From NCBI GenBank assembly GCA_027924645.1, contig BSBN01000763.1, forward strand, positions 124,001-188,000: a stretch of 64,000 bases of DNA, read 5' to 3'. Below the pieces are notes generated by a model. It worked only from the letters and a program-made list of their open reading frames with translations, did no database searches and was not told the DNA's origin. Both the position numbers and the translations under genes were made by a program. Shown here in pieces: positions 24,361-36,495 of the stretch. The stretch's first letter is position 1; each line of letters starts with the position of its first letter. Source of the stretch: Cunninghamia lanceolata (lineage: Eukaryota > Streptophyta > Pinopsida > Cupressales > Cupressaceae).

Positions 24361-26298
24361 TACTCTTGTATCTATGGGATATGATTATCCCCTTGTATAT
24401 TTTAAGAAATGTATATTTATTGTTGGGAGGTATAAGGGTGTGGATTGGGTGGAGAGTATGATATATTTCATTTCCCATGTCTGGTTGAGCCCCAACTCCC
24501 CCTAAGTGGTTTTCCCTTGAGGTAAACCAATGTGATAGAAATGTGTTGTACTTTATGTATATGTAAAAAAATTACTATTGCACTTCTGTACAAGTTGTGT
24601 GGCTTCATATGGCTAAATGTTTCCCCATGCTTGGGGGTGGGATATTATACTACCCTATGGATGGGTGGAGAGCCCATTGGTATATTGTTGTTTTTCTCTC
24701 TTGTTCATTTTTCAGGTTCTTGGATGGAGGTTGAAGATGTTTTGGAGTTGTTCAAGTCTTTTGGAAAGAAAAGAAATGTTGTTTTATTTTCAAGGACATC
24801 TTTCTTTCATGATGTACTTTATGTACCAAATTTTGTAGATCATTTGAAAAGTGTTAAAGTAGAAAAATTGTGTTGTTACTTATGCATTTGAGAAAAAATA
24901 AAAAGAAAAGATCAATTGTTAAGTTTTAAGCCAAAATGAATGTGAAAGAAAAGCAAGTTATGTGTTTCTTTGGAAGAAAAGATTGTATCATTGCATTATT
25001 TAGTTATCAAGGATCCTCATGTTTCATAGATTATCTTGTAACCATTTCTTATACACTTGATGTTAAACAAAGACAAAAATGATTTAAATGTGTAATCATA
25101 TTGATTGCATTGTATGATTCAACGAAGCAAATCAATAAGAAGAGAATTAGTTTTGAGTTAAAAATAAGGGAGTTTCTGTTTAAGAATATTTAAATTAAGA
25201 TTTGGGAAATAAGAATTAAGTTAAATGGAGTTAAAACTCAATTGTAATAAATCTATCAACTTACAATTTAATGAAAGCGTAATTAAATTTCTTTCTTAAA
25301 ACCATTGTCAAATTTCACAAGATTGTGATGTAATATATATATGTGTATTTTAACTTGACTTAGTCATTAATCAAACTTAGAATCGGATTATCTTTAAACG
25401 TTAAACTCGTCTAGTGGTGGTGAATCAATTGCCAATAAATTATTAAGTTATGATTTGACATTAATAGTAATAAGTTGGAGTTGTAATTAATCTTAAAGTT
25501 TATCTCAATGAATGAATCTAGTAAATAGGCTAAATTCCATAGAGAAATATAGGAGATCTTCTTGAACTTCAAATGAGCGAGGAAATCCCTTAGTTGATGG
25601 GAATTGAAAACCAAGTCATCAAAGTAATAGCTAACTTATTTAAACCTTTAATCAAGAATAGTAGTATAACCAAGTGGAAATTTTGTTTAGTTTGAACATT
25701 AAGTCATTGAAATCAAAGTTTAGTATATGAATTAAAATGTAGCAAGTAGTTACATCTAAATCTAAAACTACTAGAAATAATAAGTAATTGTCATTTATAG
25801 CTTAGAACTTGAAACTAAGCCAATCTATCTTTTGAGTCTTGAGAGAATCAAAATGATTCTTGTGTCATCGATGTTAGTAGTAAAGTTAAGAGATAGTTTC
25901 ATTCACTTTTAAATTTTTGTTCCAAGCATGATTATTTGTGTAAGGTTATTTATATTAAATGTAGTTCTTCATTTTCAAACTCTTGATAGTCAAGTTATTA
26001 TTAACCAATACTTTTTCTCTTTATAGCTATACTAAGGAAACAAATGTAGATAGAAAATGAGAAATTAGTTAGAAGAGCGACCGAATTCTATACTCTAGGA
26101 TACCTAGGAAAAGTTTTGTACATCTCAATAAGGAAACACTTAGGGAAAAATGCAAACTAAGATTTTTAAGTAGTGAGAGGACATCGTAAACTTGATATCA
26201 TCAATTCTAGATTAACTTTAAAACTTAAATTTACCTTAGTAGGACTAAAAAGTCAAAAAAAATTGGTAGTTGTGTTTGGTTTAGGTTGAGTAAAATTT
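24361..26298. other. AT-rich region without recognised features
   Basis: The longest frame (24532-24891, 119 codons) is rich in Cys, Leu and Phe, has no family resemblance and overlaps a second frame of equal quality. I see no RT, gag or zinc-knuckle words on either strand. No LTR boundary or terminal repeat could be placed here. Confidence 0.4.
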
Positions 26299-26312
26299 AG
26301 GGCACGAAAAAA

Positions 26313-26847
26313 TGTAGACACCTGAAAATGACCATGTATTCACCTTCATTTTTTACACATCCCTAACACTACTTCACATCCTAACATGTCTTCCAAATTA
26401 ATTAAAAATTATTATTATTTAATTCACTTCTAATCCCCATCATTCACATAGAAGAATGCTAAAAGGTTCTTATCATTGACCTATAATCCTCTCATCTAAT
26501 ACTAACCATCCATTTAATCTTTTAATCTTAGCCCTTCATCCATCATTTAACCCTCTATAAATTGAGCCTCTAACATCATTATCACAACACATATTTCATA
26601 TGCAAGTACATTCTTCTATTTTCCATATCATTATCATTATCGTTTGTCTCCATTATAGCCATCTCATACCTAGATTATGCTAGTTTTGTGAGCAGTCCAC
26701 AATGCATAATATATCCATAGAACAAAGCTAGTAGAATTAGGGTGCACTCTACTTCGTTCTAAGTGTGAGGGTTTGGTTTGAGGTGAAGCTATTGAGTTAT
26801 ATTGCATTTATCTTCATTATTTACCTTGAATCATAACTCTACATACA
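26313..26847 (+). repeat. Tat-B-type LTR, complete
   Basis: It starts TGTAGACACCTGAAAATGACC and ends CTACATACA. The right ~290 bp match 4555-4857 nearly throughout (CTATAAATTGAGCCTC, CATACCTAGATTATG, GTAGAATTAGGGTGCAC). A degenerate polypurine stretch AGGGCACGAAAAAA precedes it. It may be the 3' LTR of Tat-B displaced by an insertion, or an independent solo LTR. The flanks AAAAA and GATAA do not form a target duplication, and the sequence before it does not match the Tat 3' UTR. Confidence 0.8.
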
Positions 26848-27380
26848 GATAACACAAAACAAAGTCGATGATCAATGGCATGCAATATTAAATATTTTGG
26901 AAATATACTTTTAAGTTTTTAGCTACTTGTCTTAATAAAAACACGTGATATATAATATTACTAAGGATGTTGGATGAGGGCTAATATGGTAAGGGTAATG
27001 GATGGGTGCTATGGACTATGGAATAGAATGAACAAAGGATGAAGGTTTGGGAAATGGGATAAGGGCTAAAAGGTAGTGGATATGAACTATGGATTATAGA
27101 TTGAAATGGGGATGGGCTTATTTTGATGATGGACAAGTGGAGTTATGGTTTGGACTAAGGCAAGATGAATTGGCTTTTTGAATGAAGTTCAAACTAAGGT
27201 TATGGATTATGGTTGTTCTAATCTTGGCTTCAATTTTTGTTTCAAGGATTCTAATTAGTGTTTTCAAAAAAGCAAAAAGACTTTCAAAAACTTGAATAGG
27301 TATGAAAGGTTCACAATCAAGCACTTTGATATTCACAATGCCTAATCAAAAAGACATAACAACAAGCCTAGAATTAATTA
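26848..27380. other. non-coding region
   Basis: No gene is seen. Between 26960 and 27130 are loose GGATGGG-CTATGGA-TATGGA words of a purine-rich simple repeat. The minus-strand frame at 27118-27336 is short and unsupported. Confidence 0.4.
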
Positions 27381-27384
27381 GAAA

Positions 27385-27860
27385 GGAGTGTCAAGCCTCA
27401 TGAGCCCACCAATGATGCTATCGACCAAGTGAAGGATAGCTAGGAAATGCAAGGTCATGGACCATCTATGCACCTCTTAATATGGAGGCCAAAGCGTTGC
27501 CCATAGTGAGCTATATCTCAACAACTTGGAAGCGTGTGTGTGAGTATCTTCTCAGGCCTAACTAGTATTTGATGCACAACGAAAAAGGACAACCGAAAGG
27601 TTCCTATCTAGGATGAACAAGCTTCTAGGGGATATCCTCCAAATACCTGAAGGTACACGAGCCTTGATTCCATGTAATGGAGAAAGGGTATGTCTAAGGC
27701 TTGGTGTGAGAGGGTAACCCACTCTCCACCTTCATGATACCAATGTATAAAGTTCTTGGGTGCTTATCTAAAAATGACAAATGTCCTTTTTCCAAGAGGC
27801 ATGTCTTTAGATTCACCCCCCACTTTTTATACTCTAATAGAATACTAGAGTTGAGGTCAT
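27385..27860 (-). repeat. inverted relative of the Tat-B leader
   Basis: On the minus strand this reads TTGGTGGGCTCATGAGGCTT and GACACTCCTT, then GGTCCATGACCTTGCATTTCC and TTGAGATATAGCTCACTAT. The plus-strand leader at 6380-6545 has the matching order reversed in position (TTGAGATAGAGCTCACTTTG, GGTACATGACCATGCATTCC, then GTGAGTCCACAAGATTTGACACTCCT). It is therefore a diverged leader fragment of a Tat-like element in the opposite orientation. The extent beyond 27530 is uncertain. Confidence 0.55.
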
Positions 27861-30344
27861 CCACTTCATGATGAAATCCAAGGTTGGACCCCTAAAAAGA
27901 AATTTGGGAAGATGATATTTGTTTCTGATCCTCAAGATCGCCCAAGAGTGCAAGAGGAGAGCATACACAAGATATCACTTCAGTATTAATGTAGGGACAC
28001 CTATTTTACAAAAAGTAACTTATATGGTCACTTAAAGACAAAACCTAGTACAATTAAATATGTTACGGATAAATTATTGTATTTAATTTATGGTTGTAGA
28101 ATTTATCTTGATAATTTAATTATTTATTTCATTATCTAGTTAATTTAATTAAGAATATCATTTTGAAAGATTCCTTCATGAGCTGTCATTCTAATATTAG
28201 TTTTAATTTTGTGGTTTGGAATCCACATTAGTATTAAATTCATAATTAGTCTTTATTGTTGAAATTAGAAATTTCATCTCTATTCATAACAAAATAAAAT
28301 ATTATTAAAATAGATTATTTAAAGATATTTAATAAGAAAATATCTACTTTCTTAAGATTTAGTTATAAATTATAATAAGAAATTATGTTTTAAAGATAAA
28401 ATTAGTTTTACTTTATTTAAAATAAAAATTATCTAAGATTTTATATTATGCTTTATTCTATTCTCCCTTATCATGAAGCAAGAAAAGATATTATGGGAGG
28501 ATTGTGTCACCTTTATGGGGGATGAATATAGATTTGCATGTTTTATTTAGGATCACATATATTATTATTCCGGAATATATATCTGCCAAAGGAGATGCAA
28601 TGACAAATATATATCTGCCAAAGGAGATGCAATGACAACCATTAGTGGAAATCCCAATCTGTTATTATACTTAGGAAAATAGTTGCAAGGATACCCATAT
28701 TTTCTATAGATAGTAAATAATGAATAAATATAAAGCCTTTCAAGCCTCTCTGCTATTTGCAAAACTTATTACAATCTTATTAAAGATATTGAAGGAAACG
28801 GGAGTGGCATCTAGAAAATCGAGTAAGTTACATTAGTTTAGTTGAGTTTCCTTGAAGTTGTGATTTAATTCTCAGATGGTAATGTTTCCCATGGTTATTT
28901 AGATATGTCATCATAATTGCTTAGTATTAAGGAAGTATCTCTTGTTTAGAATTCAACCGTGGTATTATTCTGGTGAAATTAATGTTTATGGAACAATAAA
29001 TCAATTTAGATAATACTTTACATCATGGTGATGCCTCTAGGTTGTGTCTTTCTTTTTTAAAATGGTTGTTATTGGATTTTGTTGTCCCTGTATTAGATCC
29101 TTACTTGTTCCTACTGCAATTGGAATTTTTTTTGTATTACCACGTTAATCAAGGAAGGTTTCCAACTTATGGGATGATTGAGTGGGACAAGCTGATGATG
29201 GCTTGATGATCCATCATATAAGAAATTGAGACAACCTTAAACAGTTTTCATTGGTGAGAATGGGATGGATATCCAACCATCAAAGTTTCTCAACAATAGT
29301 CCAATAGTGAGAAAGACAAGTAGTTGAAGATAATTTACCAGCTAAGAGAGACAAGATATAATTGGCACACCACTGATACTGATCAGGTGGTAGGCAGTTT
29401 GAATATTAAAGCAATTGCGGCTATATTATAAGTTGACCTTGCGAACTCTTGATACCACAATTTTTTAAACAGCTGCACTCCTTATCTGCATTTGAATATA
29501 AGAATAAGATCTGGATGTAAAGACATTTTCAATCATGCAGACTAGCTTTAGAAAAATTCTGTTGTTAACTTATATTATTGGTAAGGGCAAATGGATTGTT
29601 GTAATTATATGTCAATATGTATGATTATTATTGAAATTTAAAACAGAGTAGGAGCTTAACTATAATGGCTGCATATATGTGGTCATGGGCTACAACTTAT
29701 CTAACAGACAAGTCTACTGATTTGAATCTTAGGGGCACAAATGTAAAATTTTAGAGTATGATGGCTTTTTATCCCACTTGCTATCACACAATTTCCTTGC
29801 CAATCTCATCCAAAATATCATTTTTGCAAGTTATGACACTTAGAAAAACTTGTATAAAAGGAAGATTCATCTAGACACATAGATAAGTACTCTAGGAAAT
29901 TATATTGGGAGGTTCATTAGTGTCACGGTTCTCTTGTATATACCCCATATCAGGGTCCTGAGGGTACACATTACATTTAGTTAATCTGATTTGTTCAATA
30001 ATGATCTTTGTTAATATTATCTTAGACCAACTCAATTTTAGAAGATGAGCTCATTCCACTACTGCCCACTTCTACGTAGATCTTGTAAGAGGAATGTAGG
30101 TCGAGCAGCATTTTAAAGATCCAAATAAAATACCAATGTGGCAAACGGCTTGGCAAACTATATCACCATGCCTTGTTTGGAATGATTTAGAAGTATCTTG
30201 CCTTCCCAAGAAACAAGTAAACCCATCACACCAGAGTAGAATTAGAAAGTCCAGGATTATCACACCATAGACATGGGCAGATTCACCCACAGAGAAGAAT
30301 TCAGGATTTGAGCATTCAATTAAGTAGCAAGCATTTGTGTGAAG
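27861..30344. other. non-coding region, very AT-rich in part
   Basis: 27970-28460 is AT-rich (TTAATTTAATTAAG-like), resembling LTR U3 sequence, but no boundary could be fixed. A perfect 32-bp tandem duplication lies at 28574-28637. 29200-30340 directly precedes the glutaredoxin-like pseudogene and may include its former upstream region. I see no reliable promoter. No other gene is supported. Confidence 0.4.
28574..28637 (+). repeat. perfect 32-bp tandem duplication
   Basis: Two identical adjacent copies, each beginning AATATATATCTGCCAAAGG and ending GATGCAATGACA. The lack of differences suggests a recent event compared with the surrounding decayed repeats. Confidence 0.9.
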
Positions 30345-30745
30345 ATGGCGGTGCTTGTAGTGAGAAGCACGCTGTTCTCCTCCCAAGCAGTCATTTTCCC
30401 TTCCAACAAAAAACCCCACTCAGTAAGAAGCCTTTTTGATGTTGCCCAAATGCAGGCCCCTCAAAAACTGCTCCTCTACAACAAAATAAGGGCTACTGCC
30501 TCTGTGATGGACTCAAGGAGAAATTTCAGTCTGTCTTTCTCATGGTTGGTCCTGTTTCACTAGCCAATGTACAACTAGAGGTAAGAGGCATTACTTCTAA
30601 CCCTAAATGGGAGAAGGCCTACCATTACAAAATTCCTGTGTTGGGTCACCTCCTTGCCGATGGCTCAACGGAAACCTTACCCAGAATGTCACCTCATCTT
30701 ACCGTCTAACAAGTTAAGATAAATCTGGCAACTTTATTGGCATGA
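30345..30745 (+). pseudogene. plastid-type glutaredoxin-like (DUF836) pseudogene
   Basis: The ATG at 30345 opens a basic, Ser-rich presequence (AVLVVRSTLFSSQAVIFPSN) that looks like a chloroplast transit peptide, then KLLLYNK. A 2-base excess at 30486-30490 shifts the frame. The next frame reads GYCLCDGLKEKFQSVF with the CxxC redox motif at 30497-30505. It continues with ITSNPKWEKAYHYKIPVL and LPRMSPHLTV, then TAA at 30707 where relatives continue, with QVKINLATLLA after it. The pattern fits the plant glutaredoxin-like DUF836 family, a thioredoxin fold. Frameshift plus nonsense codon make it a pseudogene. No intron interrupts the homology, so it may be a processed copy, though no poly(A) tail or target duplication was found. 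It is the only clearly host-derived coding sequence here. Confidence 0.78.
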
Positions 30746-32200
30746 TATGTTGTTTTTTGAGTTTAATGGCTTTTGTATTTTACTTCCATTGTAATCTTCA
30801 TAAGTAGTCAAGATGTCTATATAACTATAAAATTGTGAGCAAATAAAGGCTAAACTTTTATGTCTCCACAGTAATCTAGATCTAATTGAACTGATCAAAC
30901 AATGACTATAATGAATCAAATCCAGTTAAAAGAGCTGAGTAACTGAGATTGAAGAGCACTAAAGTGCTTACCTTTTTTTCTGCATGATGCCAATTCGGCT
31001 TTCTTGAATTTCTGATGTACTCCAACGGATGATTAGAATTAAGAGTAATCTACCTGTAAGGTTCAATAATCCTTATTTTTAATAGTTGTTTTATTTCAAT
31101 ATGGAGTAGTGTAGTATGAAATTTGTTCATGTTAGGGCACGCGTATGTAGTTAAATAGTAAAATAGAAAAGTAGTCCATTTTGTGGCATTCCAGCCTTGT
31201 TAAATGGTAGTAGCATGAGCATATGCATCCTCAACATAATATGGCTATTGTATCACAACTTTTGTATGTTATTTTTTTCCCAGTGCCTTTTGTATTTGTA
31301 TTGAATAAACTAAATGAGGATTTTATTGGGGTTATATTGGTGTCAATCATTTTTAAGCATCAAGGCTACGGTCTAAAAATGTTGGTCAAATAGTTGTCTT
31401 TACAACTCTTGTTATGTGATAATCTAGTCATAAACTGAACTACGAAGCCTCTGCATGTACATAGGCAAGGCCATCGAGGATGAGCCCCCAAGGTATAGGG
31501 TTGGCCCCATAGGTTCTGTTCATTTTCATTTTACTCCTAATTGTAATCATGATTATTTCATTTGGCTTGTTGGTGCCCAAATCAACAGCTTTGTAAAACC
31601 CTAAAAGGATGCCAATCTTTATAATTAGGTCTTACAAGTGAATTGGCCAATCAATGGAATCAATCAAGATGATTGGAATTCCCTACACTTCAGGCTCTGC
31701 ATGGCTTAGTTGGGTATTACCTTATATTCACCACTGAATGTTAACCCCTCAAAACTGATTGGTGAATTATGAGCAGATTATAGATTTTATGAAATTTTAT
31801 CAATTAAATCATCCAATTCAATCTACTCCAAACTAGCATATGATTTAAATGTAGATTTTTTTCAACTTTCAATTACAAACTACCCTACTCCAATAGAAAA
31901 TTAAAATTGGATTTTGAATATAATACAAGGAAATGATTTTGGAAAAGAATTGATCGGTGCCTTTTTCTCAACTGGGCAACAGAGTCTAATCATGGATAGA
32001 TTTGTGTTTTCCTTCTAGATATAACTTGAATTACTTGGCATAATATTGTTTATGACTGGCATAAACATGCAAGATTGTTTTTATCTGGTTCTACTTAGTT
32101 ATCCAACTTGGATCCTCCAAAATACAGTGACTTATTTAATGGAATTTAATTCCTACTTAAGGAAACCCTATCGGACAAATCACACAAAACATTAAGTATG
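30746..32200. other. non-coding region
   Basis: 30746-30850 may be the former 3' UTR of the glutaredoxin-like pseudogene; AAATAAAGGC at about 30840 could be an old polyadenylation signal. The rest is AT-rich unique-looking sequence with no readable protein domain on either strand. Confidence 0.4.
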
Positions 32201-32690
32201 CCTTGAAAAACTAGACATATACATAATATACTAATTTAAATATTAGGGAGAAGACAAAATGGAGACAACCATATAGAATATATCAATAACATTCAACAAA
32301 TAATTGAGAACTAGATTTCAGGCACTAGAGAAATGCAATTTGCTTTTATTGATATGCTTCAGAAAATAGGCCTTTACAATGTCTCTTTCCAAAATCAACT
32401 TCCCAAAGAGCTTTCCCCAAGGTCTTGGTTTCCTTCTTATAGGGATGAAGGAAGCAACAAGCTTCAGACATTTCACATTCAAAAATGACTTTTTATATTC
32501 CCACCCCTTGGTGTGACCTATTAAAATATTTACTTTTTAGCAAGTCTCAAAAAAGACCGCCAAATATATTTTGAAAAGCATAAAAAACAAGAAAAAACAA
32601 AAAAACGAGGACGTCCAAATTTTGTTGATGAAGACTTGGTGCCTAAAGATGCTAGCTTGATGCTCACTCAGCTCTACTACATGCTTTGGC
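32200..32690 (-). repeat. possible 3' LTR of the minus-strand element
   Basis: Read on the minus strand after the long frame ends, there is a purine stretch CCAAGGGGTGGGAATATAAA (about 32490-32510) with a TATA-like AATATAAAAAG. About 160 bp later comes an AATAAAAGC polyadenylation-like signal (near 32345-32352). TATA, short transcript and poly(A) signal in this order suggest an LTR. Ends and a partner copy could not be found. Confidence 0.35.
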
Positions 32691-32694
32691 CTGT

Positions 32695-35600
32695 TCAATC
32701 TTCAGTTGAAAGATATTTTTGCTCCCATTGATACATAGTGTAGTCCCTGGGCCATTTGTATTCTTGAATTTGAAGCATATTGGCCTGATGATCCTTCCAT
32801 ATTTTTGTGAGGATCTCCTTGTTGTCTAAAATGAACTTGGCATAAATTGTGTCTAATGCAATTATTCTATCCAAGATCAAATTGAAAGCATGGACTTTCA
32901 AGTTTTCTTCTTTTTGCAAGTGCTCAACAATGAGAGAAACCATTTTGTCACATTCATCTTTCCATTTTTCAAATTCCTTGAGCTATTTATCTTCACTGAG
33001 TATGCCTGGGATAAATTGATGCTTGAAAGTTCCAAAAGACTCCAACTTTGACTTCATTTTCTGGCTCTCACCAGATGCATACTAGAATTCTTCAAATCAA
33101 TTTGATCATTTTCTCTATGGGCCTTAAGGTAGTAGGGGCATCTGAACTTCTTTGCAATACTTTACACAGAGTGATTAGAGTGTGGTGTACCGACTGCCAT
33201 TTCTTCAACAAAGGATCAAGTATTGGAACATTGGCATTCATCTCCTCCAGTGCTTGAGACAAAGAAGAATAACAATTGTGCACCTCCTCAATCTTCTCCA
33301 GCACTAGCTTGACTCTGTACTCCAAAATCTTTACAATTATGCCAAAAATCTTGGACTTGGTCTCCTGGTTGGTGGCCTCATTTGTTTGTTTCAGCTTCTC
33401 AATCTCTTTCTCAAAATTTTGTTTCATAGCATTCATTTGTTCAACAGGAATAGTGTTGTCACCAGTTTCTTGTGGCATAGGGGGCTAATAAGGCACAATT
33501 GCCTTGCTCTGAGAAGAATCAATGCCCTTCAATTGTTGCTTTAGCTTCACATTTTCCACATACAATTTATTGATTTCATCATTCATCTCAATTTGATTCT
33601 TCTCATACTCATTCATCTTGAATTGCATGTTTTTCACTACAGCTTGTGCGAACATTGCAGAGTACATAGTCAGTGTGGTTGCTTCAAGGGTTGAGGTGTC
33701 CTTCAGTGTCTTGACCATTGTTGTTCCTAGCTCACATCTAGCAATCTTGGTTTATTTGTGCTCTTCTATGTGGCCCACAATGCTAGAGTCTCAATCTTTG
33801 GGTAATACCCAACTCCACTCACACCATCCTTAAAATCAAATTCAACAACCATCATGGGATCATCTTGACTTCTCACTTGATCCAACAAAAACATTTTCTT
33901 CAACTCCATGCTAGGGATGATCAACATATTACTTTTCAAAACCATTTGTTGAGCCTCTTGAGGGATGACATTTATTTCATCAATTTTCAATTCTTTGAAT
34001 GTTTGGGTTACAATTTGGTCATGCTAAGACTCATCTACACCCATTTTATTTATTTCAACCTTTTCTTCAAATTCCTTCATCTTCATCTTCAGCCAAAAAT
34101 CCTTGAATTCAGGAGTGTTGATGAAATCATCATCATCCATAAATCTCATTAAGGCCACAACTCTTTCATCTTCTTGCATCTCGGGCTCACCTTGTGCCTA
34201 TTCATCCATTCTTGCCTCTCGTTTATGTGCCTCTGGTTTATGTGCCTCTGTTTCCTAACCAACAAGGGGCTAGTCAACCTCTTCACCTTCTCCCATGTGC
34301 CTTAAAATACTAGCCACTTCATCAGTGTCACCCACTCCTTCTGTTATCTCATATGGCACCAATGGAGTCACATCATTAACCCTTTGTTTCTTTAATAGTG
34401 GTTGATAAGGAAGTGAGGGGTCTTGTACAAACATGGCATCATGGGTAGGTTCTTCAATTACAACTCCAGTTGATATTTTTATTGGGAGCTTAGTAGCCTT
34501 TGTAGGTTGGCTCTCTACTTTGCCATATATTCTTTCAAAATTATCAATGATCAAATTTATTCTTTTCAATAGGTCATTCTCTTCAATAAAGAATCCCAAA
34601 AAATAGGGTTTTTCTTCTTCTTATCATCCTCAATCCTTTTCAAAATTTCCCATTTCCTTTTTCTATCATATACTTCCTCTGGGGTGAGACAGTTCCTAAT
34701 CACATCCTCATCAAAGTCATCTTGTTGGAATATCCCAGCCTTGGTGAGAATGACCTACCAAACAAAGTTCATGTGTCCCTCTGGGTCACAAACCCTATCT
34801 GTCTTTGATTTCAAAGAATATTTTGTTTTCAAATGGGCCTGCAACTCTTCCAAGGTATCTGAACCCACTAACAATTCACCAAACACAGTTGAATCAGACA
34901 AGAATGTGCCTTTCTTTTTTTTTTTTCATCACATCCATTTCCATCCAAAGCATTTGCCACATGAATTCAAGAAATGCCAATCAGTTAGGCACAAACTTGG
35001 GCAAAGCATGAGGTGGTTGGGTACACCCATAGACTCTGATTATAGTATGGTTAGGGAGAAAGAACCAATCAGCAAAGTTGTGCATGTGACCTTGTTTAGG
35101 TTTCAAAGCAAGAGGCCTCAACACCTCTAAAATTCCTCTGGACAACCTGGGTGAGAGAAATCCCAGTGAGGCCATTATCCTTACCATAAAATCATCATGA
35201 AACACTATGTAATTGCAATTCTTCCAATTATTGTCCCAGATGTAGCACCGGCATTGCACAGGTAGCCTCTGTCTTCTCTGGTCTACTTTCTTCTATTTTG
35301 ATACAATATCAAATGGCACAATAAAGAATAATGTTTGAAATTCAAAGAGGTTATGTTTTCCCTTATCTGAAGTAATCTATCATGCAACTTTTTCTCAATA
35401 AAGATACAAAATCATACTCATCATTGACCTCAGGGTTTTGAATCCTCATTGCCATCATCATTATGCCAACTGGCATTCTGTCCTGAGCATCAATACCCAA
35501 TACTTGACATAGAGAAAAGTAGGTTCTCTTGAAATACACTGCAAAGTCATCTACTGAGAATGGCTCCATAGCTTAGATGGAATAGGCATCCTTCTATTAT

Positions 35601-36150
35601 TTACCCCTTTCCTCATATATAATGGAAGCTCATCACTCCTATGAGTCTTCCTCAACCTTGTATAATATTCTTCTCTCTTTTGAAGGTCAATTTTTGTAAG
35701 AGCCTGTTTGTTGAGCATGAAGCAGTCAATGATTGAAGCTCTATCAACAACCACCAAGGGTGATCCATCTGGCAGTCTGATTGTTTTTGTTGTTGCATGA
35801 TAGTGTTGTGATAGCACTCTGAGCAATTCAACATCTACAAATACATTTGGCACAATCAATTTGGCCAAATCAAGTCTCCATGGGTTGGCCACAGGACCTT
35901 GCTCATCCTCCTTCTCACAAAAGTACCAGAAGAGGTTCCATCCTGAAATGGAGATTCTAGCATCACGGCACCCCTCTGCCTCATCTTTGAACAACTTTTT
36001 ATACCCCTTTTTAACTAAGTTAGGTAGAACATCCAACAGAGACTGCTGGAGAGACCTTTTCTTCTCTTTAGGAGCAAAAGCTTCTCCCTTTTTGCTTACA
36101 GATTCAGTCTTCTTTGTGCCATGATTTACTACTTCTATGAACTAGGGTTT
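32695..36150 (-). pseudogene. long unknown retroelement-borne ORF (broken)
   Basis: Minus-strand fragments in consistent order form one decayed protein of roughly 1,000 codons. The N-terminus (36150-35551) has GWNLFWYFCEKEDEQGP, then VELLRVLSQHYHATTKTIRL and DRASIIDCFML. Next come FSVDDFAVYFKRTYFSLCQV (35569-35363), FADWFFLPNHTIIRVYGC (35259-34981), a Lys/Glu-rich part with TLEELQAHLKTKYS (about 34900-34600), and coiled-coil-like segments (33990-32695). There is no ATG near the N-terminus; a possible intron lies just upstream. Spacing and short motifs resemble the unknown ORF at 58874-62008. I cannot name a function; a captured or env-position gene of an LTR element is the likeliest reading. 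Confidence 0.6.
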
Positions 36151-36237
36151 TGACAGTTATTTGTTCTATTGAACTAGTTAAAAGAAAAAGACAACCAAAT
36201 ATCAACTTTGACACAGAGGTAGATGAAATTGACTTAC
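36145..36237 (-). other. candidate leader intron
   Basis: On the minus strand, AACTAG|GTAAGT (36237 downward) is a strong 5' splice site. AAACCCTAG| at about 36145 is a plausible 3' splice site with a T-rich stretch before it. The ~93-bp interval would be a short plant intron just before the ATG-less unknown ORF. The ORF is open from the codon after the acceptor. This is a prediction from motifs only. Confidence 0.4.
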
Positions 36238-36495
36238 CTAGTTAAATGGAATTTGTAGAACACACTTCAAAGCTTGAACTTGTTCTCGTTGAACACCTCT
36301 GAACTCTTTGAATGAGGAAATGCAAAGAAAATCCAAATTTTATTCAATTATGGAGCTAGTCACTTCACCATTAGTCTATGTGTGCCAAGAGATTGACAAA
36401 TCTTAGTATTCATATCATTTCAAATGTAGACCATTGATTCAAAAAGATCCAAGGGCTGGGAGAACTCAACAAGATTTGCAGTCATTTCCATCAAT

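Noticed and set aside
24532..24891. 119-codon frame as a possible gene
   Set aside because: Odd Cys/Phe-rich composition, overlapped by a second frame of similar length, no known motif and no clear promoter.
26313..26847. Firm assignment as the 3' LTR of Tat-B
   Set aside because: The sequence before it does not match the Tat 3' UTR, Tat-B's own polypurine tract lies 7.4 kb upstream, and no target duplication could be shown.
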